Shown here one piece after another: positions 14,195-28,000 of a stretch of DNA of 64,000 nucleotides. A model generated the notes under the pieces. That model was not told where the DNA came from, did not search any database, and saw nothing but the letters and a program-made list of their open reading frames with translations. The DNA lies in assembly GCA_017163975.1 (NCBI GenBank), contig JAFFSR010000218.1, forward strand, positions 9,923,501 through 9,987,500, read 5' to 3'. Position numbers and translations under genes: made by a program. Within the stretch, counting starts at the first letter, position 1. Each line of letters begins with the position of its first letter. The DNA is from Anastatus disparis. Taxonomy: Eukaryota; Arthropoda; Insecta; Hymenoptera; Eupelmidae.

Positions 14195-15874
14195 GGATCA
14201 AATTAAATCTCATATTATGTGCGGGCAGCTAAATTCATGTCTGACTCAAGTCTATCTATTCTACTTAAGAATAATTATAAATGTAAAAAAATATTTACAT
14301 AAATTATATAAATGATGGTATTTGTCAAGTTTTTTTTTAAACAACAGTACGATTCAGATATATTTAAAAACTCAACATTATTTTAACCTTTTCATATTGG
14401 AATTATGCCTAAAAATATATCACACCCTTATTGCTATATCATTTCTTTAATTTCGACTTTTCACAATCGCAAATGCGCAATTTTAATGATTTTCATAAAA
14501 AAGAAAACCCATCTTTTCATCATTTTCACATTTAATTATCCGTACCTATATTAATGTTACGTGACATTTCAATCATGCAGGTGTGCGCGCAATACGCAAT
14601 TTGCCGGGATCAATGAATCGTATTTTTAAAACATTTCTCTCTGATAATTCTTCATTTTATGAATTTTCTATTATGTCCAGTTCAATGAACATTTGGGTAT
14701 CAGAGTGTTAATATGCATGCTTTTTATACATACGCTCAAATTTTCCTCCTGTTTGCCACGTCATTTTATAATATTTTATAAAGTTAATACAAATATATAT
14801 GCGCGCATGTGTCATGATAACATAATTATGATTCGATATATAATTTAATAAATATTGAAAAATGTGGTGAAAAGAGTGAATGTGTACCACAAAAAAGGAG
14901 AAAAATTTTGGTGTTTTATGAGGATGAAAAGAAAAATGAAAGAGAAGAGAGAAACAAAAGGTAGATATAAAATATAAAGAAGCTGGGTTTTAACGTTCTG
15001 GAATCGTTAGGTAAAGGAAAAAGAGTATTTAATTACATTTTGATAGAATTGGACGGTAGCTGTCTAGCAGCTGTGAGCGAAGTGTCAGCCGTCGTTTTCG
15101 TTACCTCCGCTTTCTTCTTCTCTTTTCATTCTTTTCTTTTCATTCTCTTTTGAAGCCATATTCCTTTTTTTCTCCTTCACTTCTCAATCGAACTTTTCTT
15201 CTTCTTCTTATTCCACTTCTTCGTTTATTCCCCCGCAAGCTCTGATTTACCTTTTCCAATTAGACGACTCTAGGATGGCTTTAGGATGGACACCTTCTTT
15301 TATTCTTTCTGGATGCTTTTTTTTCTCTGGGCTTCGCACTCACTTTTTCTTCTACAAATAACCTTTTTTTTCATTTCTTTTTTTTTTTTGCCTTCTTATT
15401 CTTTATCAGCACCTTTTCTTTAGTTTGGTCAATTTGAGCTTGGGTGTAGTAGCTTTGTATACCCTTTTTTTTGCAACGATAATACTTCCGAAAAATATTT
15501 GATCATTTCTTTTATATTTTCAAAATAATTGAACTTTAACGAAGAAGATTAAGCTATTAATGAAATCCGAAAAATAATTAAATAAAGATTAATTTTTATT
15601 TAATTTATCTTTAAATTTTCTCTTAATAAATTGATAATTAATATTGAAAAAATTTCTTAAGAAATCGAAACAAAAGACTTCTTTTAATAAAAAATAAATA
15701 TCTAGCAGTGAGGCTTGACATTGTTATTAATTTACTGTCATGATTAACTCAGAGGTTTATAAATTAGTTATATGATTTTAAAATTTTTAAAAAGATTATA
15801 AAAGTATTTTTTGAATCGAAGTTACTTTAAAAATCTTTTGAATTCATAAAAATTTTACGCAAAAACTAAAAAGT

Positions 15875-15965
15875 GAATTTTGAATTTTTTTTTTAATAAT
15901 TATTAAAACGGTTATGAATTTTGAATTTTTTTTTAATAATTATTAAAACGGTTATGAATTTTGAA
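15875..15965. repeat. 41 bp tandem duplication
   Basis: Two head-to-tail units, 41 bp (15,875-15,915) and 40 bp (15,916-15,955), differing only in T-run length. About 10 bp of a third unit follow. Near identity suggests a recent duplication by slippage or an unequal event. Confidence 0.9.
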
Positions 15966-17587
15966 ATGCGTTTAAAAAACCCTTGTGAATAGCTTCTAGC
16001 TGCTAAATAATTAAATTAAACTGATGCGCTAAATTTCGAGCGAAAGCATCGAGTGATTTTTAAGTGGTAACACACGCACAAATTTTTTAAAATTCCTTTT
16101 TTAGACTCTCTCAGTTTAAACATGCATTTATAAATAAAAAAAATAGAAAAAATCTTTTTTAGCGATACAGTTCCACAAAGAAGACAATTATTTAAAATTA
16201 CTAATTCTAAAAGCGGTTTTTCATATTCAAATTAGACAGTAAATTATTTTTTGCACGATATTTCCATTACGCATATTCAATAATATTTAAATGTTTTAAG
16301 TCTTAATGTTGGAAATTAATTTTCATAAGAATCATTGCTTCAAGTTTCTTAATCAGATACTCCAGTAAAATCAGAATTTAATTGTTCTTTGATTATCAGT
16401 AACGATATGGTACGAAAAGTTGGAACAAGTGAAAAAAAAAAAATCAAGAAGACAAGGGTTTTATTATGAAATATAAATGCGCCGAAAGTTCGGTGGTCCT
16501 GTACTGTACATATAGCCAGTAGGAAACGTATCTAATTTAACTTAGCTTCTAGTTGCTTGGATATTCATATATAAATGAAAAGCATGTAGGAATCAGAAGC
16601 CCAGAGAACGAGGGTACAACGACGCGGCGGCTACATTTGCTAAACAGCACGCAGGAATTCGTAATGTTATGCACTCAGATTTGGCAGTTCGTTAGTCCTG
16701 AATTGTGCGCACATGTTTCTGGACGATTCATATATAACGTTATATGTAAGCGTAATATACCAATATAGATGTATACATATATACAAGTAAAGTAGAATCT
16801 CGTATTTGTACGTTTCAAACTTACGCATTACGATTCTATGTTTATCTTTATTTTCTTTTATTTAATAACTAATTTTTATATATATACTATAATAATGTTT
16901 TATAGTCATTGTATCAAGAATTCTGGTTTTGGTTACATCAATGTTAAGAAATAACTAATTTAAAAATAAAAAAATAGTCAAAAAAATAGATGAGTTTGAA
17001 TAAATTTAAGCTGAGAAGTAGCTATGTTTAAACTGAAAAATAGCTAAACTTATAATAAATTAAAAATGAGCTAATTTTTAGATAAGATTCTTGGAAGATA
17101 GAGGCTTAGATGAGTGAAATCGCTAATTTGAGGACGCTTGAATGAACAATCAACTAAATGCACTTAGAATATTTTAATGATGTAAAATTTTATTGTTAAA
17201 AATAAAAAATTTAAAATACGAAAATTCAAAATATAAATATAACCCACAAGTAAACAAATAAAATAGGGTTAATTATTACGATTTCAAAGTTTGGATTTGA
17301 CGTTCATTTAGGGTTATTTTTCATAAATATATCGACAATGTTATTTAAAATATTGTGTTTTATAAATTATTTTATTCAGTGAAGAATAGATTGAATTAAA
17401 ATGGTGAAATCGTGTTTCGGTAATCGACTGACATGATGATTGTGATGCAAAATTATTTAAAATAATTTTGTTTTATAAACTTTAAAACTTATCGTACAGT
17501 TGTATTTCTATATACTGATCGCGCCCCAAATAATACAGAGAAAGTGTTTTTTTTTTATTATTGCGAGCGTTATATATATGTTATTAT

Positions 17588-17641
17588 CAAAAACGGGAGT
17601 CAGTGCACGAAGCGCGCTAGGGGGTGGAGCCCCCCTTTTTG
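17588..17641. repeat. Two-stem G/C hairpin
   Basis: CAAAAACGGGAG on the left can pair with CCCCCCTTTTTG on the right, enclosing a GGGGG...CCCCC stem with a short loop. Sequence just before the G run (gcacgaagcgcgctag) resembles that at the 12.1 kb hairpin (gagcagagcgtgtag), so the two may be members of one family. Confidence 0.45.
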
Positions 17642-19856
17642 TATATATATATTAGTTGTTTAATTAATCCTTTTGACTGATTTATCGTAACTGCATTACA
17701 ATTCTCGCTGCACAGTAGTATATCGGCTTTAGGTCAAGCCACAATCTGCACAATTGCTTATGATTACTTTATGCTGTTGTTATGAATGCCCCTATTTATC
17801 GGTTATATTAGGAATTATATTGAAGCTCGAGCCTCGGAGGGTTAAATTTTTTCTTTTCAAATTTTATCCCTTATTATGGATTCCTTTATATTACTACTAT
17901 TTATCGTTTCTTTAAAAATTGTATAAGCCGCACAATTGAACGATTATATTTTAACCAGAATAAAAAAAAAAGAAAGAAGGAAACCTGAGCCTTATACATA
18001 TATATATATATTTCGTTCTCGAAAAGAATACTTGAGGCTGTATTTTCATTCGAATGGAAAACCACAATCGTTATAGGTATATAAGAGAAAGGAGAGGGAG
18101 AAAGAGAAAAGGAGTATAGAATAGCCAGTAAACGTCAGCTGCTAAAACTGCGGCTACACTTTGCACACACATACAACCTTACTCTTTACCACACGGATAT
18201 AACACTGCACTGCGGCTCTCTGTTTTAGTCTTTCTTTCTCTTTCTCGCTCTCTTGTCACTTCGTTCGTTATTCCTATATACTGCGGACTTCCGCTCTCTT
18301 TCCTCTTCAACTTTGTTCTCTTCTCTTTCTTCTTTTTTTTTTATTTAAGTAAAGTTTAAGCTTATATATTCTTTATCATTTTTATCCTTTGGTTAAGTTC
18401 TTTATTTATCCAACTGTTAAAATAATATCAAATTACACGAGTATAAGTATATGGGATAAAAAATCAAAATATTAATGCGAATACAATTTAGCTGAAACCA
18501 AAAAAAAAAAAATTATCATGATACGAAGTGTAAGAAAAATCGGTACAAGAGGTAAAAACTCCGCGAGAGAGGAGATCTCGAGACTAGCACTACTACCACT
18601 ATCACAACCACTACTCATTTCTCTTTTATCATACATGCTTATATACTAAGCGCAAGGCATATGGAAATATGCGCGAGTTAATTAGAGTTAGCTGGTATAG
18701 TTCTATGCTCGTTGAGTAGACGTCGTCAACCTCTGATGTCTAGCTGTGTGTGTTTCTTTTTTTTTTTTCATATGAAAATGTAAAATGAGCTTCGGAAGAA
18801 TTTTTTTAAATAAAAATATTTTTAATTTTTTATGTAAATTATTTCTTTAATAGATTTTTTGAAATATTTTAAATCTTAACTTCAAGGTAAATCTGAAATT
18901 TCGAACGAATTTTCATTTGCTTAAGTACGCTTAAATTATGTAGAAAAATCATGAAAAATTTTGACATTATAAAATATATTTTTATATTAAAATTTCAGAA
19001 ATCTGCCTATTACATGTTAAAGATATTTTAAAAATTCAAAAGTACCTTAAATTTTCGTATACATTTTTAATCAAGTAATACAGATGTCATATAGATTCAA
19101 AGCCCAAATTTAAAAAAATCTTAAATAGTACGTTTACTCAAAACTGTTAAACACAAGACAACAAAGTACAGGACATCGTTCTCAGAATAGTTATATCACC
19201 TACTCTGTTATTATATAACGAGCTATCTGATATCCAGCTCAGAAATAGACGCGACAACTATACACCCTCGACTGATCGCTTTTCTTCGCTAATGATCTTC
19301 TGTGATCTATCGGGCAAGATCAAAGGGAGTTTTAACACATTACTTTCATATTGAACTTGCGCTTTATTTTTTAGTACATTGAGAAATATTAGTTTTAGGG
19401 CTCGTATGATTAAATGTGCTGATGAATACTTGATTTTGTTTATTGTTCTTTTTCGTTATGAAATAAAATAATATTTTATCCACTTTGAAAGTTTTATGAA
19501 TTATAGCTTCCCTAATTTCCAAGCGTAAAACGTTTGACATATTCTGACGAAAATAGTTGGAAAATTATAGATATTTTCTCAAAATCTTGAAGATTATCTC
19601 TTGAACGGTGTTTTATATAAATAATGATTTTTATTAATTTAAAAATCATTTTTACAATATACACCATAATATCTTTGGTTTTTCGTGTTCTTATATGTCT
19701 CATGAATGTTTCTATTAACCTATCTCATTATATACCAAAGTATCTATAGCAAATAGTATTTGGTTAAATAAAAAAAAATTTAGTGACGAATCTTTTAAAC
19801 CAAGATAAATAAAAAAATTAAAAATAAAACCAATTTTCCGTACAGATAATGAATAC

Positions 19857-20066
19857 ATTTTTTTTTTTTTATTTAACGTCGCTGTATTTCAGCTATCACT
19901 GCGATGCCGATTAGCGACGGAGGTCTCCAGCGTGTTTTTTTAACAAAGCACATGCAACAAACGTACAGTGGTGCTTGATATCAATCGGCCACCGAGAGCG
20001 GGATTCGAATCCGAGACACCGAGATTGTGAATCCATCGCTCTACCGAGTGAGCTACGTGAGACCTC
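19857..20066 (-). mobile_element. tRNA-derived SINE, copy A
   Basis: Read on the minus strand, a tRNA-like head comes first, with a box A (TAGCTCACTCGGTAGAGCG) and box B (GGATTCGAATCCC) as in RNA polymerase III promoters. A tRNA-unrelated body with 'caccactgtacgt' follows, then a tail ending 'aatacagcgacgttaaata' and poly(A). The same body and tail occur at 33.2, 47.4, 54.6 and 56.1 kb. I saw no clear target duplication. Confidence 0.85.
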
Positions 20067-23000
20067 TAAGTATTAATTTTTTATAAATCAAGTATTAAAT
20101 TACTCTGTGTAAATAACTTAATTCTTTGTCATTACAGCATAATTTATAATTTGCAAAAAAAAAATTTTTCAAATGGATAATCATATTAAATAATAAACAA
20201 ACTTTATAAATGTTTATTTGTATGCTTTCGTGTCTCTGCAATATATTATTAAAAATAATTTTAATAATATCAAAGGATCTTAAACGTACACGATCGAGCA
20301 GCTAGATCCCAGCATTATCGAACGCCAGCATTTCTTTTATTTCAATACTGAGATTTTTCTACTTAGCGCTAGATAGCGTTCTCTTCTTTACGTTCTGATA
20401 TGATTCGCCTTCTTAATTTTGTATTTAAATTTCAGTTTGAATTATTTGTGCTGAGGTGTTAATTGAAAAATCAATATTTTACGTATTTCTATGATTACTT
20501 GAGTTTTTCTACATAAATTTATGTAAACTTTTTTAACTTTATGGAGAAATTAATTTCATTAACTCTTTTATTTGTATTTTGATGATGAATTGACAAATCA
20601 AGTTTATAAAAACTCTTTTATCTCGTACTAAAAATTACAGCCTTTCATCTTACCTATAAATTAGTTTTTAGTCCTTTTCTTTGTAAAATCGATTTCCACC
20701 AGGTTATAGTTATTTCTCGATTTCTCTTATCAATAACAATGTTTCATAATTTAATTAATAAATTATTTTCATTAGGGTTCATAATAATAAACAGTAACTT
20801 ATTTCAATGAAGCATTGAAGTTTTATAAAGTTATCTTGTATAATTTTAAATATGTAAAGTATCAAAAATTCACATTTTTTGCATTGTAACAATATCAATA
20901 TGATACGACTTTTTGCATGAGATGAATTAAAAAATTCAAAGTGCAAAAATAACAAAAAACAACTAATACAATAAAAAAAATAAATAATTGTTATCAAATC
21001 ATGATCACATGTTAAATTCAAAATTACAAGTGTCATTGGATGAAAATCAATCGAGACCTTTTACAAGCGCATAAAAGTAAAAAGAATTCTTTGCTCTATC
21101 TTGAATATCAAAACATAAAGTTTTCCATACAAGTAAGTAAAAACAAATTGCAAGTATATGTAAAAGTTTGGCTGCGAATAAACAGGAATGAGTCTAGACG
21201 AGATTGAAAACTGTTGGAAAGAAAAAAAAAAAAAACAGAAAAAAAAGAACACAAGTAAGATCGATGCAGAGACAGGCGCACGTAAAGAATAAAATGAGAA
21301 TGCAAAGATATGCGATGTGCATGTATAGTGACCAGAAAGTTATACTTGCATCGGTCACGTATTCAAAACGGTAAGAACATCTCTCTCTCTCTCTCTCCTC
21401 GATTTCCGTTTTAGCCAAAAAGCCCAGGAGGCAGATGCACTAAATAGCCTCTGCATGTGTTACTATCTAAAAAAAAAAACAAAAAAAAAAAGAATAGTCT
21501 GTTTGATTCAAAACCTTTATGCTCGCCATTTGGCTTAATTGCACCTTTACCCATTTTTCATATTTTCTTATCACTATAAATTTCTACTTTTAATTTATTT
21601 TTTGTATATTTTCTCAAATCAGTCAACTTAATAATTAGCGCATACATCACTGGCAGGTATATTAAAGTTTCTTTTTTGATAATCTCGTTGAAATTTATTG
21701 AAAATTAAGCTCGACTTTATCGTATGGAAAGTTTGCAATTTTCTATGACTCGCTTGTGTTGAAAAATAAGAGAGCGAAAGGAGAAAATAAGAAAAAAAGA
21801 AAAATAAATTGGGCCGCATTCGAGCATTTAATACGATTCTTTTATCTTTCTTTTCTGTTATTTTTTTTCTCTTCTTCTTCTTCTTCTTTCTTATTCTACC
21901 GGAAGCTCGAACAATTCTGGAAGTTTAGAATAGAGCTGCAATCTAATATATATTTCCCAAAGCATTAGGAAGTATTCGGAATGATTCGAGATAGGGAAGG
22001 TGAGAGGGGTTATATGTGCGTTAATGCTTTCTAATGCACATATAGTTAGAAGTCGTGTTGCAAGCTTAATATTAAAGCTTTTCTATGACATATATCTATG
22101 TACGTACGTATATACGTATGTACAAGTGCAAGATTGGGCTGACAGAAGGCAGCAAAGCGTGAAGAGAGAGAGAGGGAGAGAGCTGTTCTAACGATAATAA
22201 CGTTACATAGTTATCAGAACTTTGTATCCCCATTAGCCGAAAGCTCTCTCTCTCTCTCTCCCTCTCTGCGCGACGTATTTTCACTATTTTCGAGGAAAGT
22301 CACGCGCCAAGCACGCGAGTTTAACTGTTATACGCTTAATATTAAATGCAAATTCCAACGCCATTCTCTCGCGCTTTCTCTCTCTCTCTCTCTTCTTCTT
22401 CTCTTTCTATCACTCGACGGGAACAACAACAACAACAAACCGAAAGACTCGACCACCAATTCTAACACCTCTTTGTCAATCGATCTCCTATTCCAATACA
22501 TGTTTTACTTTTTTCTTTCAACTCATAAATATTTATGCTATAAAAATGCTTTGCCACTGCTGTGTCAGCAATTCAGATTGTAGTTTGATCGAAGTTAAGA
22601 AACAGCTAATTTTAGCAAAATTTAAACTTTAAACTAACTTAAAATATAGCTAAATTTAGTTAAGTTTAAGAAAAATGATCAAAATTAAGTTAAAAGATTA
22701 CCAAAGAGTTAACTGAATTAACGTTGAAAACTAGCTCAAAAACAGCTAAATTTAAGTTAAAAACTAGCTAAAATTTTATTTTCAAGTTACTTCTTTAATA
22801 CGATAAAAAAACTTTGAGAATAATTTTATACATCGTTTTTAAAGCTCTTAAGGAGTACTTCAAATCATTTTTTTGGAATTTTTCTACGACACTTTTTCCA
22901 AGTTATGATCATTTTTTCCAAACTCTTTTTTTTACATGGTGTTATCGAACTTTTGAGCGGTGCTGCATCTTTAACAATTTTCAACAACACCATAAAATAT

Positions 23001-24892
23001 TAAGCCATCGGACTGGCAAGTTAATTTGTATATATTTAGTAAAATTCAATATATTTTACAGCATTTGAAAATAAAATGATAGTGTAGTGAGATAGAGAGT
23101 GCACAATTTTATTAAAAGTATCACGATTAAAATGGCTATCTTCCCTTAAATTTTAAAAAGGCATAAATAATTTTGAAGCTGATGGCAGCAAATTCTCAAA
23201 CATAAGTTGTTAGAAGCTAATGGCTCTTCTGCCAAGTTTTTAGAAATAAAATTACACATTTTTTATTAAATGTCCCTCCTCAGGAATAAAATAAAACGGA
23301 TATCACCAAGATCAAGATAGTTCGCCAATGTTCACGTATTAATATCAACTCATAAATGAAATAAAAAATTGATCTAGTTTATCATTTTTTTCCAATTTTG
23401 ATGGGTATTAGCATTGCTATCTTCATCTCGATAATCACGTTTTTTCATAAATTATTTGGCAAAGTTTTCCCAAAAATTCATTTATCAAAGAGAATATAAA
23501 TTGAGCATTCAATAAATTTTATATTATTAAAAAGAATTAATCGAATACAGAATTACTCGACGATCGCTTGATTGATTTCAAAACTTTCTTAAGCAAAAAC
23601 TATAGATAAATCAAACAAATGGTATAAACTCGATGATGATTACTCAATTCATTTCAGTACTTTCAAGAGCTGAAAATTTAAAAAAAAATACGACGTGTGT
23701 AGTATTTACAAGCATACCCCTTTACCTTATACCCATTTGGTAATTACCGGCCTCCGGCACACTTTCGTTTGCATGAGCCCGCCTTTCTTGTTTTTTTTTT
23801 CCTTCCTTCCTTTCTTTCCGGCCTTTCCTTTCCATTTTTTTACTCACCTCAACCCTCTCACTCTCCTTTTTTTTTCACTCCTATATTATCGATTTTCTTT
23901 ACTTCAACACTTATCTTGACCTAAACTAAGTTTACATTTGATATTGAATCATAGAATTAAAATTTGTTCCTTTTTTTTCTCTCTTTAATTCTAATTTTAA
24001 AAGATTTTTACCTTCTTTTTTTACAATGTTATTCCGAGCCGAACTTTATAACATTATTACATTAAATCACGTATAATTAAGAATGTAGAAAAGTTCTATG
24101 AAATTCTCATTTTAAGTAATGAATTCGACCCTTCCCCCCACCCCAAAGTCTTTTGTAAAGAATATGAAGTTTGAAGATTTTTAATATTCAATATATTGAA
24201 TAATGAATAAAATTTTGTCCAAAGCTTTAAGGATAAAGTTTTGTAACTTGTAAAAGTTGGCTTGAAAAGAGCGAGAGAAAAAAAAGAAAGGTAAAGAAGC
24301 ACAGCAAAAGTGAATTAAGGGGCTGGTCATTTTACTTGCAATTTCCATTCGGTTAAATGTTAAATAAAAGATAAAGGACAGAGTGGCGATTTAAAGGATT
24401 CGAGGTCACTGGCATAATGTATATATAAATATAGAGTCCTAATAACACGGTATACAAAGTATCGAAAAGCACAAAAAAAAAGGGAGAAGAATTCTAAGAA
24501 TAAGCTAATTTTTTGCTTTGATTCTCATTGCCATTCGATTCTTTATACTACTTGCAAAAAAAAAGAAAGAAGAAAAAAAGAAGAAGTAAGTACTATAATA
24601 AAAGAGAGACCAATAGGCGATAGGCTATAATGCGCGCATAAGCAAAGCGAGGTAAAAAGAAAGGATAGAAGTAGAAGGGGTGGATGAAGGAGGCGCGGGG
24701 GGAGGGAAGGGAGAGAGATTGCAGGGGTTTATAGGCAAAAGAGAAAAAGCAAGGCGCTTTAGCTGGACGGACTATAATCGTCAAAGAACTAGCGTATACC
24801 GCGCGTGTTCAAAACTTTTCTAACCCAAGAGGCTTGCTTTATTACTTTGTATATATATATACACGATATTATTATTTTTCCTCCCTGCACTC

Positions 24893-24900
24893 ATGAACAG
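24893..24900 (+). CDS. Candidate initiator exon of convertase
   Basis: The first confirmed convertase exon (25,005) has no in-frame ATG, and its frame is closed by TAA at 24,982. An ATG at 24,893 followed by AACAG and a GT at 24,901 would supply Met-Asn-Arg in the right phase (two bases carried over) across a 104 bp intron. The resulting N-terminus, M-N-R-L-S-Q-S then [13 protein letters not shown], has a basic n-region and a hydrophobic core like a signal peptide. The donor (gttatt) is weak, so a more distant first exon remains possible. Confidence 0.35.
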
Positions 24901-25004
24901 GTTATTACATTTTTAATTCTTTCAATATCTTTTTCATTTTTTTCAAATTTTTAATTAAGAAATAATAAAAATCGTTTCTCGTAATCATTCGGTATTGCAT
25001 ACAG

Positions 25005-28000
25005 GCTGTCCCAATCTTACTGGCGGCTGGCCCTCTATTATTGTTACATCTTTGTGCTTAATAGCAAAGAGTGCGCAACCTCGAATCAAGAGAGACAACA
25101 GAATCATCGTAATCAAGAGGAAGTGCAAAATACCCAAGGTCATTCGGAAATTGAGGAATGGGTTGTAAGATTAGAAGGTGGCCCGCAAGTTGCGTCTCTG
25201 CTTGCGTTGCGCTCGGGGTACTCGCATGTTGGTCCGGTAAGTTATTATCTACAATTATTCATCAAGTCTATTATTTAATGTTATTAGAAAATAAAAATTT
25301 TTTAATTAAATAATTAGGATTTTATTTATTTTAACCCTGGTTGAAATTCAACCATTCGTTAGGTGAAAAATGGTTAATTCTCTAAAATTAACCATTTTTT
25401 GGCCAACAAATGGTTAAATTTCTACCAGGGAAATGAAAATTTTTTTTTATTTTAATTATATTCAAATAAATTATATTACAATTTCAACTTTTTTTCTATA
25501 ATTTAAATTTGAGTTAAAAATTATAATTGTAAGTGTGCAATAAAATTCATGTTCTATAAATCAATAATTTCGATTAAATGAAGAAATAATTTTAGCATTT
25601 TAAGGCTAAATTACCACTTTGCAAATGGCCAAAACTGTATTTGAAAAAAATTCTTACGCGCGTGTATTAATCAACGGCGTAGATGGCAATCAGTGACAAG
25701 AGTCCATTTATCCTCGAGTGTTGTACAAACATTTAAATGCGCGACATATGCTCCAAGCTATTTCGTCAATTCTCGCGTCGTATATAGAGTGTCTGGTATA
25801 TTATAAAAAAAAAGAGGGAAAAGCTTAACTGATTTTTTCGAAGCTTTGATAAAGTGTAATCCTTGACATATGTGTACGCGAAATTCGTCTAAAAATGGTT
25901 AAGCGTACGTAGAATTAAATTTTTTTCCATATTACAAATAAGCAGAAAAGTAATTAAAAAAAAGTTTAGTGTATACATAGATTATATATTTAGGTTCAAC
26001 TTTGGCCTTTTGATTTATATTTAATTACAATTTCTTTTTTTACACGAATCGTAATTTTAAATTTGTTAAACTATAAATAAAAATCTATAAATAAACATGT
26101 TAATTTTAATGGATTCGATCATAATGAACCCATTAACTAACCCATAAATTTAAGTACTTAAGGTTTTTATTTACGTATAAAAGTAATTTGTTCTATAAAA
26201 TTTACAGGATTTAATATAATAATATAGGTAGAATTTTTAGTTTTATAGTATTTCTTTCATACAATTAAATTGAATAGTACTTGTGAAACAATCAAAACCG
26301 ACAAAAATAAATGAATCATCTATATTTAATTTTGTGAGTTCAAGGTAGAATCAATTATTGAAAATTATCAATTTTATATATTTCTAATTTTATTTATCTA
26401 AGGACAGCACGTAAATTAATTATAATTTTATAGAATATCATCACGTATGTTTTTGAAAATTTCAGTATAAATTATAAACATTTGGTAAATTGTACTTTAT
26501 GTTAAGTAAAAAAACTATTTAAATTTGCATATTTTTATTTTATAGGTTAATAATTCGATTAGAAAAGACTTATCTCAAAAAAAGCGGCTGAAAAAGACTT
26601 ATCTCGCAAAAACGCTTGATAAAGACTTATCTCGCGCGGAAAGTTGGAAAAGACTTCAGCTGATCACGCCAGCTGAAAAAATCAACAGGATAATCTTTGG
26701 CAATATTTGAAAGATTTTGATAAATACAAATTTTGATTAATAACGTTTGTAAAATAGTAAATAATGTACTAATCAATAGCTTTAATAATTAAGATTTTTA
26801 TTCATTAAAGTCTATTCTATATTGCCATGTTAAGTTTCTAATTTTTTCAGTTTTCGAGATAAGTCTTTTCTGACTTTTCGCACGAGATAAGTCTTTTCCA
26901 ACCACTTTCTGAGATAAGTCCTTTTCAATACGGACCGTCTAATTGCAAAAACAATTGTTCACAAATAAAGTATACCAATTGAATCTAATCGATAAGAAAG
27001 AAATCCGTAAATTTTAATAATAAAATTCTTTATCTTTTGGCAAAATTGAATGAAAAACAGATGTAAAAAATAACCTTCTAATAACATAAACAAACCCATA
27101 ATTTATTTTATTCTAAACTAGTAATGAAATATCGGAGCTTGCAGCCAAATGAAATATGTTGATTCAATAAATGGCTTTGTCGGTAATTAAAATAGACGAC
27201 TACGAGACGTAAAGCCTTCGACGGAATAATGAACTGGCTGTTACAAGTCAACTTGACAGATGAGTTAGCAGATATCCCCTTTGATTCTCATCTCGTTTTC
27301 TCTTCTTTCTTTTATTCTTCTACTTTTTCGTCAATCTGATTTTCATCTCTAAAATTATGGCTCAATATGAAATTAAAATTCAACCTAAAATAGCCCATGA
27401 ATATGATGAAAAACAAAATTATTTAAACAATAAAGTAACGAAAGAATAAGCTCATCCTGACAAATAATATAACAAGATATAGAATATTCAAAGGGAAATC
27501 GGTGCAGATCGTTAGTGTAAGTTAAATCTTTGAAAGGGGGAGGCAGGGGGTTGGGGGAGAATAAAGCTTTATACCGAACGAGAATCTAAAAGGCAGTAGA
27601 GGATTACAGAAGACAGTTGGAAAATCCGATCAAAACAAATGGACTACGAAAATAGCCTCAGCGATCTTCTTCCTTTTGGTCTCGTCTTGTTCTCTCCCTC
27701 CCTTTTACATATAGATATATGTTCCTTATACAGTCGCGAACAGATTCTATCTTTCCTTTATACACACTAACTATATACATTTAGATAGTTTGAAACCCCA
27801 CTTACACATACAAAAGGGGGTAAAGTCCCCCTTTGAAAAGGCGCACCGTTATGGCTTTTAGCGTGGAACGCAATCTGAATAACGATAAGATGGATCGTCC
27901 TCTGATGACCGAGTAATGACTTTTAAACCATTAATTCTCGTTTTCCTTAAGATGCTTCTGATAAATCGTATAGACTCTTTTTTTTTATGTAAAACCTTGT

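Larger units (their letters stand above)
1..24892. other. Gene-poor AT-rich region
   Basis: I found no coding region on either strand that I can support. The open frames of 60-131 codons are low-complexity (F/L/S/K/Y-rich, translated microsatellites) and none shows a recognisable domain. The stretch holds long A and T runs, AT, AG and CT microsatellites, a GC-rich spot near 1.3 kb, a 310 bp inverted repeat near 14 kb, a tRNA-derived SINE near 20 kb and scattered G/C hairpins, listed separately. The next gene downstream on the same strand is the convertase, so part of this region may be its 5' regulatory DNA or a long first intron. That is inference; small untranslated exons or non-coding RNA genes would be invisible here. 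Confidence 0.6.
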